A program made the translations under genes and the position numbers. From Opisthocomus hoazin (Eukaryota > Chordata > Aves > Opisthocomiformes > Opisthocomidae), in contig NC_134417.1 in the NCBI RefSeq assembly GCF_030867145.1, forward strand, positions 6,177,577-6,241,576: a stretch of DNA of 64,000 nt, read 5' to 3'. A model generated the notes under the pieces. The model saw only the letters and a list, made by a program, of their open reading frames with translations, was not told where the DNA came from and ran no database searches. Of this stretch, positions 1 through 22,929 are shown piece by piece (the stretch's first letter is position 1; every line of letters begins with the position of its first letter).

Positions 1-696
1 TAATTATTTCTTGCTGGGCAGGATGGGGTTTGACGTCCCACTCACAAGGCCCAGCACTCCCACCTGTCCTGGCATTGTAGAGCTCCGCACAGCGCTTTTC
101 AGCCTACGGCACGTGGAGCCATGAAGGCCTCGGACAGCTCCTGAAGTAGTGCACAAAATAACTACAAAAACCGAATCTCATACTGCCCCAAAGCTTCAGA
201 TTGCTACACGGGGATCCACACCTTCACTGTAAAAGTTGCAGGGATCTGAAAATCTAGGCCTTTCCAGTAACGGGATGTTCCTCCTAGTCCAATCAAGAGA
301 AAACATACAAACTTGGCAGCTAAACAGCTGTCTTGATTTTAATATTGAAGCTACCAAGCGTGTACAGATAGTTCATTAGGCTCATTTTCTGCTGCCTGCA
401 GAATCAGGAAGACAGTTCTGCATAAGCAGAAAGCCACCTCCTTTACTTAAGCCCATCTAAAAAGCTGTAGCTCTCCCAAGTGGTGCTTCTCTGCAAAGCT
501 ATTAGACATACCTAACCCTAAGAATTCTTCCAATGGTGGCTAAAAATATTTCTGCTGAGTGCTCTCAGTTTACAATTAATTTCCAGCCTTTGTTCTACTG
601 AAATCCCAGCTCCTAAGAGATTCTGCATCCACGGCATGAACCCCTGTCACTCAGGGACTGAACCCAACACCCAGCCCACAAGGCAGCACACAATAC
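1..696 (-). other. SRPRB intron 5 (partial)
   Basis: Sequence beyond the exon 5 donor (GTATTG, 696-691 on the minus strand). I see no further SRPRB exon, no repeat and no other gene here. Confidence 0.8.
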
Positions 697-3557
697 CTTG
701 CTTATTGCAAGCGATCAGCAGCGCGGGTGCGTTTTTGAGCACAGTGCTATCGACCAGGACCTGGTACAGGAACTCCGCCACATCCTTCACCTCCCGCTGG
801 AAGGCCACACTGTCCACCACAAACACAATGGCTCTGGAGAAAAGAGGGAAGAACACGTGCTGGGCCTGTAACCATCTCTCCCTGCAAGTATTCCAGCCTG
901 GGCTAACACATTTGTTTCCACCACTGATCTCATCCAACTCAAGAAGTTAGCACACGCTGGCTGAAATACACCCCACGTCCCACCACAGCAAGAAACCTTT
1001 CCCTCTCTGCCCCATGGATATACCACATACCCTAAACCCTCCCCGCTGCAGTGGCTTTGCCTCCTGATGCACTATGACCACAGGTCAGAGGGAAAGCAGA
1101 ATAACAACCCCCACTACCCCATGGCAGAGCTGACTGTCAGGGCACCACCGCACAGAGCGAATCCAGCCCAGCTCACAGCACCCCCAGCACCACCATTTGG
1201 TCCATCCCTGTCAAAAACATGACCTGACCCCTCCTGCCCAGCCAACCTCCTCCAAGTTACCTGGCTGCAGCCTTGAACCTCTCCAAGAACTGAAGCCGCA
1301 AACTCTCATGGCCGGGAAGGTCGATTAAGGTCACATTAGCACTCTGGGAACAGAAGCAAGAAGGTATTAGCAACACCTGATCCAGCAGTACCTGTGATCA
1401 TGAACCAGGGAAAACCAGTCTGATAGCGGATTCCAGTCAGCCTGGTGGTGTGGCAGCAGCGGGCGAGTGAGTCCCCATACTGGGCAGAAGCACGTAACGC
1501 TCCCCCAGGTGCAGGCACTCCACCAGCCCACGCAATTCTGACAGGCAAAAGAAATGCTGAGGAACAACTCTCATGGCCCAGGCTCAGTACGGAGGGCACT
1601 ACCACCAGCAAACCACCCACCAGAGCAGAGAGGACAGAGCACGACCGCAGAGAAAAGAGAATGTTCAACCTATTTCCCATCCACAGTAAGCCCCCTACAA
1701 CCGCCACACGCACAGCGTGAGTGACAAAGCTTCATCGGTCGCCGCAGAGTTACACTGTCTCTGACAGCAGGTAGATCTCTGCACAGCAAAACCGCAAACT
1801 CCCATCCTGCAAGTCCCTGATAAAGAACGCTAATCCTACGGTCTCTGAATCAAGTTACCTAGTCACGCACACAGTCTACCCAACTACGCAAAACTTCGCC
1901 GAGAATAACACAAAAACACCCTTGCAAGAGGCTTTTTAAATTGAAAGTTGCAAACACTTCCTTTTCCACAGCCTGCCAGCCAAAGCAACGACAGTAAAGC
2001 GAACGAATGCCCCTCACGTGCTCCTGACTCAGATGGGACCAAGTACGGCGATATCACCGTTCTCAAGACAATGCTCGTTGCTCTCAAGAGGGGAGAGAAT
2101 ACTACACAAGACCCTAACTGCTCATTGCTCTTGGATTTTAATGGAAACCTTGTCTACAATTTAAAGAAAGAAAAGCAGCAGTTTGCATTGCATCATTCTA
2201 ACACCTCACCCCCTGCAAACACCTCCTGTCTGCTCAATCTTAGTAGCATAAAAAAATAGAGCCCTGCATTTCCCTTTAGTAATTTTTTAACCTCTTATCA
2301 TCACCACTGTTACTGAAGATTGCCACAGAGAAGCCACAAAACCATCCTCAACTTTTACAATTCACCAGCACGTAATGTGCTGCCAGCTTGCTGCTTTCAC
2401 TGCCACGTGGGCACCCGCCACGAGAAAAAACCTCTTCTGAAACTAGAGAGATCACCGTAAGCTGCAAAGAACTAGGTCTGTGGCAGCCCAGGACCTGAAA
2501 GTAACCAAACCCTTTTAGAGACCACAAGAAGTTCAGCTGGAGACTCTTCCTAAGCCTGCCACAGCTTTTAAATTCAGGTTTTCTTGGGGGACACAGAAAT
2601 TACTGCCAAGCAAATAAGCCAAACACAACAGAGCACTGTTCCCTCACAAGTCTCCCTCCTGCTTCGCACCACACCGCTGTGTGTTTTATTCCACTTGTAA
2701 AAGGAGCTCCTTTGCCTCCTCTGTTAAAAAGAAAACAAACAAACCACGTTACCCACCTTTCAAAACTTGACACACAGACGTGGTTTTCAGTCAAAAAGGT
2801 TTCCCAATTTGAGAAGCGAAGCAAAAAGAACCTGTGGTGATGAGGAGTCGCTGACACCTCCCGGTCCTTTCCCACCTTCCCAGAGCGCACCGCCCAGCAC
2901 AACCCAGCCCTGCTCTTGGCCCGCAGCGGGGACTGATCTGGGGCTGGCAGCGTCGCACCGGGTTCAGCGCGGGGAGCGGCGAGCCGGGGGCACGGGCCGG
3001 CCGGGCAGCCGCGCGCAGCACTGCCCGCTCACCTTGTCGCCGCCGGCTCTGTACACGGCGGAGCTGTCGGTTATCGAGGTCTGGGTGTCGCGGTATTTGC
3101 CCGCCAACAGCTGCGGAGGAAGAAAAAGCCGTTCTCAGGACGAAGCAGGCCACGGCGCCCGGGCCCCCCCCCCGCGGCCCCGCGCTCACCCGCGCGAACA
3201 GCAGCGTCTTCCCCGCGTCGCAGAGGCCCAGCAGCAGCACCGCCCTCCGGCCGCTCCTCCGGCCCTGCACCAGCCTCCAGAGCACTGCGGGCAGAGGGGG
3301 GAGCGCTCAGCGCGGGCCGCCGCCCACTCCGGCCCGGCCCGGCCCGGCCCCGCCGCCCCCTCAGCCCGGGCCGCCACCCCCCGGCCCGGCCCCGCCGCCA
3401 CCCCCCGGCCCGGCCCCGGGGCTCCCCCCGCCGGCCGCGACTCACAGAGCGTGACGGCGACGGCGATCAGCGCCAGGAGGACGGAGAGCACGGCGGGGCC
3501 GGGGGCCCGCAGCTCCCGCCGCAGCGCCTCCAGGTGCGGCTCCAGCCGCCCCGCCAT
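697..3557 (-). CDS. SRPRB: Signal recognition particle receptor subunit beta, exons 1-5 (3' part off the window)
   Basis: Membrane-anchored small GTPase that tethers SRP receptor alpha to the ER during co-translational targeting. Coding exons on the minus strand: 3446-3557, 3190-3284, 3033-3110, 1261-1343 and 697-833, all with GT-AG junctions and matching phases, giving 168 residues. The start is the ATG at 3557; an ATG 18 bases upstream in frame is less likely because the family begins near here. Residues 21-43 form the single N-terminal membrane segment. The P-loop GLCDAGKT is residues 57-64, the G3 motif DLPGH 103-107, and the G4 motif NKQ 166-168 falls exactly at the end of exon 5. The family is about 265-270 residues, so roughly the last 100 residues lie left of base 1; I found no exon in 1-690. 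Identity is from the close match to vertebrate SRPRB (for example the SFQREVKDVAEFLYQ-like helix, here AFQREVKDVAEFLYQ). Confidence 0.96.
1344..3032 (-). other. SRPRB intron 3
   Basis: 1.7-kb intron between exon 3 (3033-3110) and exon 4 (1261-1343). Donor GTGAGC at 3032 and acceptor CAG at 1344-1346 on the minus strand. No repeat or embedded gene recognised. Confidence 0.85.
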
Positions 3558-3640
3558 GCCTGCCCGCGCGCACACGTCGCCCTCAGCAGGCTCTCCCTTC
3601 CGCTTCCGCTACCGGCGCAGCGCGGGGACTCACGGGAGTT
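2880..3640. promoter_or_regulatory. CpG island over SRPRB exons 1-3 and promoter
   Basis: Very GC-rich stretch dense in CpG dinucleotides, contrasting with the AT-richer intron 3 and intergenic DNA around it. It covers the first three exons and short introns of SRPRB, as expected for a broadly expressed gene. No TATA box is visible upstream of the ATG. Confidence 0.8.
3597..3608 (-). promoter_or_regulatory. Tandem ETS core motifs in SRPRB promoter
   Basis: Two adjacent CGGAAG cores on the minus strand (3597-3602 and 3603-3608), 40-50 bases upstream of the SRPRB ATG and next to the SBS-like element. ETS/GABPA sites of this kind are typical of CpG-island housekeeping promoters; here it is a motif match only. 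Confidence 0.4.
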
Positions 3641-3645
3641 GTAGT
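3634..3645 (-). promoter_or_regulatory. ZNF143/THAP11-type SBS element in SRPRB promoter
   Basis: Minus strand reads ACTACAACTCCC, the core of the ZNF143 (SBS) promoter element, about 77-90 bases upstream of the SRPRB ATG. This element is common in TATA-less housekeeping promoters. Factor binding itself is inference. Confidence 0.55.
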
Positions 3646-3652
3646 CCTGGGG

Positions 3653-3940
3653 CAGGGGAAGAGGAAGGGGAAGAGGAAGGGAAGGGAAGAGAAGGGAAGA
3701 GAGGGGAAGGGAAGGGAATAGAAGGGAAGAGAGGGGAAGGGAAGGGAATAGAAGGGAAGAGAGGGGAAGAGGAAGGGGAAGAGGAAGGGAAGGGAAGAGA
3801 AGGGAAGGGAAGGGAAGAGAAGGGAAGAGAGGGGAAGGGAAGGGAAGGGAAGGTGAAAGAGAAAGGGAAAGGAAAGGGAAAGGGGAAGGAAAGGGGAAAA
3901 GGAAGGGGAACGGAAAGGGAAGGGGAAGGAAGGGACGTGG
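3653..3940 (+). repeat. Purine-rich (GGGAA)n-type microsatellite
   Basis: Almost pure-purine tract on the plus strand made of GGGAA, GAGAA and GGGGAA variants, interrupted and degenerate. It starts just upstream of the SRPRB promoter. Long open frames across it are artefacts of the repeat. Confidence 0.95.
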
Positions 3941-4039
3941 CAGAAGGACGAGAGAAAGCGGGGGCCGGCCCAGGGCTCAGTGGCTCGGCCTGCCCCAGGA
4001 GGGGTGGCAGCTGGCAGCCTGTGCCGCACTCGGGGGGAT

Positions 4040-4345
4040 AACGCACGGCTGTTCAGCCTGGAGACGAGAAGGCTGTGGGGAGACCTTCTTGCGGCCTTCC
4101 AGTACCTGAAGGGGCCTACAAGCAAGCCAGAGAAGGACTTTTTACAAGGGCATGGAGTGATAGGACAAGGGCTAATGGCTTCAAGCTAAAAGAGGGAAGA
4201 TTTAGGTTAGATAGCAGAAGGACATTCTTTGCTGTGAGGGGGGAGAGGCCCTGGCACAGGCTGCCCAGAGAAGCTATGACTGCCCCATGTCTGGAAGTGT
4301 TGAAGGCCAGGCTGGACGGGGGCTCTGAGCAACCTAGTCTGGTGG
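4040..4345 (+). mobile_element. CR1 LINE fragment, 5'-truncated, plus orientation
   Basis: Carries characteristic CR1 ORF2 3' text: the CTGTTCAGCCTGGAG block, the AGGCTGCCCAGAGAAG block and the GGCTGGACGGGG-CTCTGAGCAACCT block. The terminal octamer repeats are missing, so the copy is truncated at both ends. Coding frame is broken. Confidence 0.9.
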
Positions 4346-5090
4346 AAGGCGACAGCAGAGACAGAGGCCAGCACCGGCTGGGAGGAAGGTGGCAGAGGCA
4401 CTGAGGCCACCAGCCCTTCCCCGGGCAGGGCCAGGAGCACATCCCCGCAGGGGCCAGCAACCCAGCGCGGAAGGTACCAGGCACAGCTCCTCTCAGCATC
4501 CCGGTGCCGGCCCTGGAAACAGCGGCTCAGCGGCTTGGCTCCAAGCCCCGTCCCGCTCCAAAGGCCAGCGGAGAATGGCCGCGTTCTCTGTCGATGCTGG
4601 TCACAGCGCCTGGCCGGGATGGATTAGTGGGGCTCGGTTACACGTGAGAAATTCAGTCGAGGGGCTGGAATAAAATCAAGAAGCAGCAGATCAAAGCCTT
4701 TAAACACCGGTCGCCCAGTGAGGCTCCGTTGCAGATTCAGCCTCTTCATCCCTCCCCAGCCCCAGCGCGGGCTGAGGGCCGGCTCTGGTGGGGGCACGAG
4801 CCGACGCCACCCTGCAATACAGCCGCAGTGCCAGAGCGGGTTGCACTGTGCCGTGAGGGGGGGAGTTTGTGAGAGCCCTGCGAGGGCTGGGTCTTCCTCC
4901 AGGTACCAGAAAGCCACCCGCCAACGTCCTGCCTCCTGCTCCCCTGCAGTGCTGGGCAAGGACAGAAAGGGCCACCTCGACGCCCGGTGTGGCCTGGGGC
5001 CTCCGCTCAGCTGTGCCAGGGCTGCCTCCCCCAGCCCGGAGCCTCCCCGCGGGCCTGCAGCCCCCCGCAGCACAGGGCAGAGCGGGACTG
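4346..5090. other. Spacer between CR1 and pentamer repeat
   Basis: GC-rich non-repetitive DNA. The only structure I see is one copy of a duplicated ~68-bp segment at 4437-4505 (second copy at 5345-5410). Confidence 0.6.
4437..4505. repeat. Copy 1 of a ~68-bp dispersed duplicate
   Basis: Starts with ACATCCCCGCAGGGGCCAGC and ends CTCTCAGCATCCC. It aligns with 5345-5410 over nearly its whole length with scattered substitutions. The two copies lie about 0.9 kb apart in the same orientation and bracket the pentamer microsatellite. Confidence 0.75.
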
Positions 5091-5264
5091 GGAGAGGAGA
5101 GGAGAGGAGAGGAGAGGAGAGGAGAGGAGAGGAGAGGAGAGGAGAGGAGAGGAGAGGAGAGGAGAGGAGAGGAGAGGAGAGGAGAGGAGAGGAGAGGAGA
5201 GGAGAGGAGAGGAGAGGAGAGGAGAGGAGAGGAGAGGAGAGGAGAGGAGAGGAGAGGAGAGGAG
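5091..5264 (+). repeat. Near-perfect (GGAGA)35 pentanucleotide microsatellite
   Basis: About 35 uninterrupted GGAGA units, all purine on one strand. There are essentially no mismatches, implying recent expansion or ongoing instability. Open frames read through it are meaningless. Confidence 0.98.
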
Positions 5265-5344
5265 GGCTTCTCCCAGACCTCCAGCTCAGCCTCTTGCCTT
5301 GCCTCTCTCCCTCTCCCTCTCTCCCTTCCCCTTCCCCTTCCAGG

Positions 5345-5410
5345 GGTGCATCCCCACAGGGACAGCAAACCGGCATGGAAGAAACCAGGCGTGGCCCCTC
5401 TCAGCATCCC
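5345..5410. repeat. Copy 2 of the ~68-bp dispersed duplicate
   Basis: Second copy of the 4437-4505 segment, running GCATCCCCACAGGGACAGC ... CTCTCAGCATCCC. It abuts the 3' end of the TOPORS-like gene, immediately downstream of that gene's polyadenylation signal. Confidence 0.75.
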
Positions 5411-5417
5411 CCATGGT

Positions 5418-5423
5418 TTTATT
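5418..5423 (-). terminator. AATAAA polyadenylation signal abutting the TOPORS-like stop codon
   Basis: Minus strand reads TGA followed at once by AATAAA (TGAAATAAAACC). A canonical hexamer directly after the stop predicts a 3' UTR of only some 20-35 bases. Confidence 0.6.
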
Positions 5424-5987
5424 TCAGAGGGGCCCTGGGGGGCCCCGCTGCCCCGCTCGAAAGTGGAGCAAGGGCAGGCGGCGCGCGTGGTCCCCTGAGC
5501 CCGGCTCTGCCTCCCGGAGCCTCCGCAGCCATGACGGGTCTTGGCGGATCGCCATCAGGATGTAGAGCCGTCTGTGCTCGTCGTTGTCCCACTGCCCGGA
5601 CAGGCTCTGGCCATGATGGCGGGGCATGGGTGGTCTGCGCTCCCCAGGCTGAGAGACGAATCTCTGGCGTCGGGGACATCTGGAGCCCCGCTGCTGCTCC
5701 TGCCACCACAGCCACAGCCACGTGCAGCGACGGAAGCGGCCGTGGTGACGGCGGGCCACCCGAGCATGGTCATCCTCTACCCGCAGGCGGCGGATGGCCA
5801 TGATGGGCTGCCGGCAGAGCGGGCAGGAGGCAGCGACGGCGGTGGCCACCCAGCGCTGGATGCAGGCATGGCAGAATACATGCCTGCACGGGTCCACGCT
5901 AGCGGGGTGATCAAGGGGATCCAAGCAGACGGGGCAGGTGTCCCCACCGCGGGGAGATCCTGGCCGTTCCTGGTGTTGCCAGCTCAT
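5424..5987 (-). CDS. TOPORS-like RING-finger protein, intronless, 187 residues
   Basis: Single open frame from the first in-frame ATG (5987) to TGA (5426-5424). Residues 18-58 form a complete C3HC4 RING: C18, C21, C34, H36, C39, C42, C55 and C58. The text around it (CPVCLDPLD near 18, CPLCRQP near 55, then an RVEDD run) closely resembles the RING and following segment of TOPORS, a ubiquitin/SUMO E3 ligase; E3 activity is therefore likely but inferred. The rest is Arg-rich (blocks near 70-125) and has no domain I recognise. Full TOPORS is about 1,000 residues, so this is a short relative, probably retroposed. A polyadenylation signal directly follows the stop. A degenerate 27-bp repeat lies just upstream. 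No neighbouring-gene function can be inferred; it sits between TF and SRPRB on the same strand. Intactness argues for a real gene, but it could be a young pseudogene. Confidence 0.7.
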   Translation of the reverse strand: MSWQHQERPGSPRGGDTCPVCLDPLDHPASVDPCRHVFCHACIQRWVATAVAASCPLCRQPIMAIRRLRVEDDHARVARRHHGRFRRCTWLWLWWQEQQRGSRCPRRQRFVSQPGERRPPMPRHHGQSLSGQWDNDEHRRLYILMAIRQDPSWLRRLREAEPGSGDHARRLPLLHFRAGQRGPPGPL

Positions 5988-6005
5988 GCCTGGATGCCTG
6001 CAGTC

Positions 6006-6236
6006 CTGCTGCTGGGACACGCCGTCCTGTCAGCTCCTGCTGGGACTTGATGTCTCGTCTGCTGCTGGCAGGACTTGATGGGTGCTGCTGGTGGGAATCG
6101 CAGACTTGGGTTCCGCTGGCAGAACTCGGTGGCTCCTCGGCTGCTGGCAGGTCGCAACGTCTGGTGTGCTGTTGGCAGGACTCAATGGCTTGGGTGCTGC
6201 CCACAGGCCTCAACGTCTCGTGTGCCACTGGCAGTG
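6006..6236 (-). repeat. Degenerate ~27-28-bp tandem repeat, 8-9 units
   Basis: Units on the plus strand start CTGCTGGCAGGA(C/T)... and recur roughly every 27-28 bases (range about 23-29) with heavy divergence. On the minus strand one frame is open through the array and reads as 9-residue blocks rich in S, Q, A and P. It lies directly 5' of the TOPORS-like ORF but in a different frame, so it is probably 5' flank or UTR. Confidence 0.65.
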
Positions 6237-6330
6237 CGGCCGGCATGTACTGCTGCTCAGCACAAGCGATGTCATGGTGTGACTGTGACTCTCTGGTGAC
6301 ATCACAGGGCTCTCAGGGGCACAACCGGTA

Positions 6331-6560
6331 CATTTAGACTGGATATAAGGAAGAAATTTTTTACCATGAGGGTGGTGAAACACTGGCGCAGGTTTCCCAG
6401 AGAAGTGGGAGGTGCCCCATTCCTGGAAACTCTCAAGGCCACGTTAGACAGAGCTCTAAGCAACCTGATCTACTTAAAGATGTCACTGCTCATTGCAGGG
6501 GGGTTGCGCTAGATGACCTTTAAGGTCCCTTCCAACTCAAAGCATTCCATGATTCTATGA
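6331..6560 (+). mobile_element. CR1 LINE 3' end, plus orientation
   Basis: Shows CR1 3' blocks (ACTGGATATAAGGAAGAAAT, TTGCGCTAGATGACCTTTAA, GGTCCCTTCCAACTC) and ends in the octamer-type tail ATTCCATGATTCTATGA. 5'-truncated. Confidence 0.93.
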
Positions 6561-6842
6561 AGAAGGAGACAGGCTTTTCACAGTAGTGCAGGATGAGGAG
6601 CAATGAGAATACATTGAAACGAGAGTTTCACAGTGGGTGTGAGAGAAATTTCTTCCCCTTGAACACTGTCAAGCAGCGGGACATGTTGCCCAGGGCGATC
6701 GTGGAGTCTGCATCCTTGGAGGCTTTCAGTGCCTGACTGGGTCAAGCCCTGAGCAACCTGGCTGACCCCTTTCTTTGAGCAAGATGTTGGACCGGAGACC
6801 TCCAGAGGTCCCTTCCCTCATGAGTTACTCTATGATCCTCTA
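6561..6842 (+). mobile_element. Older diverged CR1 fragment, plus orientation
   Basis: Second CR1 3' segment directly following the previous one: an AATTTCTTCCCCTTGA-like block, TTGCCCAGGG, then GAGGTCCCTTCC and a decayed tail ACTCTATGATCCTCT. More diverged than its neighbour. Confidence 0.7.
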
Positions 6843-7810
6843 GTGAGGTTTCCTTTTTTGCTGTGCGTTCTAGTTATGAGATAAGGTGCTGCACCTGATA
6901 TGGAGTACAGATGATACAACTCTTCCTAAGGAAAGTTTTCTAGCTGTAGCCATTTCTCTCTTCTGAGGTGATCTTCAGTTAGGCTAGTAGACTTCTCACA
7001 ACGCATGCCAAAATTATCACTGTAAGCCCATCAGAATCACCATTCTGTCAACACCAGAATCTCTTAGAATGTTTCTGCCCTCAGCAGCTCTTCCATGCCT
7101 GCCTTACCAACAGGTTTGGGACCTGCTGGATTATCCCAGACTCTGTTTCTCTGAAGCAGAGAACCTCAGCAGACTTTCTTTGTCTTGCTTTTTATTTTCA
7201 GCTTGGGTCAGAGTCAGGCTGCCCAACTACGTGTTTGTTTTCAGGTCTGCAGCACAGAGGGAAGACTACTAAAACACATTTCTAAATAATTCTAGATTTT
7301 TTCAAGCAGGAAGTCTAAGCCTGGACTCTCCCCATCAATATACTTAGGTGTTTTAAAAGTAGTGCCTGGTGGAAATGACCCTGCTGGCAGCGCTATTCAG
7401 ATCCAGCCAGCTGAGATACAAAATGGAATGACTTCTGTTTGTACCTTCCGTCTTACAACCAGTGTATCTGTTTGGTTTGATTTGTTTTTTTTTCTCCTAC
7501 TCCACCCTTCAGCTTCCCTCACATAAACACTCTCCTTCTTCCTGTGTCCCAGCCACACTGGGCAACTGTCATCTGCTGGGGGGATAATGGGATAACCTGG
7601 GCAAAGCAAAAGCAGAGACTACAAAACATCTGTTAATTAGGCTCTAGGGCATATTTAATCCCTTTTGCTTTGACAGATGTTGGACCAGATTTCTCTAATG
7701 GGCATCAGTAGCCTTAAATGGCAATAGCCACATTGGTACCTGGCACTGTCTTACAGCGAGAGCTGCTGAGGAAGGAACGGGCTTAAGAACCGTTTTGAGA
7801 AATCTCAGGA
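6843..7810. other. Intergenic DNA downstream of TF
   Basis: Between the CR1 cluster and the TF 3' end. I see no conserved coding sequence, RNA gene or clear repeat. Confidence 0.6.
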
Positions 7811-7830
7811 CACCACTTTAGATCGGAGAT

Positions 7831-7836
7831 TTTATT
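7831..7836 (-). terminator. TF polyadenylation signal
   Basis: AATAAA on the minus strand, about 185 bases downstream of the TF stop codon at 8020. It gives a short 3' UTR of about 200 bases, as is usual for ovotransferrin mRNA. Confidence 0.75.
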
Positions 7837-8019
7837 TCTTGCTGTGATGGCAGCAGAGAACGGTAAAGTCTCAAACAGGCACTTTCAGAGTGATGAGGAA
7901 GGGCAGAGAAAGCAGCAAAGGCAGAGGGCCCTCTGCGGATCGGTGTTCGGTGCCGAGGGCACGAGAGGCGTCATGGCTTGAAGTGTTCTCCCCCTCCAGC
8001 AAGAGTCCTTCCCATCTCA

Positions 8020-22779
<14,760 letters not shown>

Positions 22780-22878
22780 GCTTGAGCGGGGAGTCAAGTG
22801 CCGAGGAGGGGGTGCAGCAGCCTTGGTCACAGACTGTCCCCTCCAAGTCTGTGATGGCTCTGAATCCGCTTTCTTCCT

Positions 22879-22886
22879 CTTTTATA
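22879..22886 (-). promoter_or_regulatory. TF TATA box
   Basis: TATAAAAG on the minus strand, exactly 100 bases upstream of the ATG at 22779, implying a start near 22850-22855 and a 5' UTR of about 75 bases. A strong TATA fits a highly expressed secretory gene. Confidence 0.8.
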
Positions 22887-22904
22887 GAGGAACAGCCCTG
22901 GCTG

Positions 22905-22926
22905 TGTTTGCAGAAGCAATGACCTA
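22905..22926 (-). promoter_or_regulatory. Candidate nuclear-receptor half-site and FOXA-like motif in TF proximal promoter
   Basis: Minus strand carries TTAGGTCATTGC (AGGTCA at 22925-22920, with a C/EBP-like ATTGC beside it). A plus-strand TGTTTGC FOXA-type motif lies at 22905-22911. Both are 20-45 bases upstream of the TATA box. Orphan nuclear receptors and liver factors regulate hen and mammalian transferrin; that these motifs do so here is inference. Confidence 0.4.
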
Positions 22927-22929
22927 ACA

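Noticed and set aside
1-690. Search for SRPRB exons 6-7 at the left edge
   Set aside because: No frame resembles the expected C-terminal part of the GTPase domain, so those exons must lie outside the window.
2767-4041. 424-codon plus-strand open frame
   Set aside because: It runs antisense to SRPRB exons 1-3 and through the GGGAA microsatellite; length is produced by GC and purine bias, with no domain.
4624-5803. Several 190-360-codon frames on both strands
   Set aside because: All pass through the (GGAGA)n array, which lacks stops in most frames, and show only low-complexity peptide.
5988-6029. Longer TOPORS-like product starting at GTG 6020
   Set aside because: Vertebrate translation would use the in-frame ATG at 5987; an in-frame stop lies just upstream at 6032-6030.
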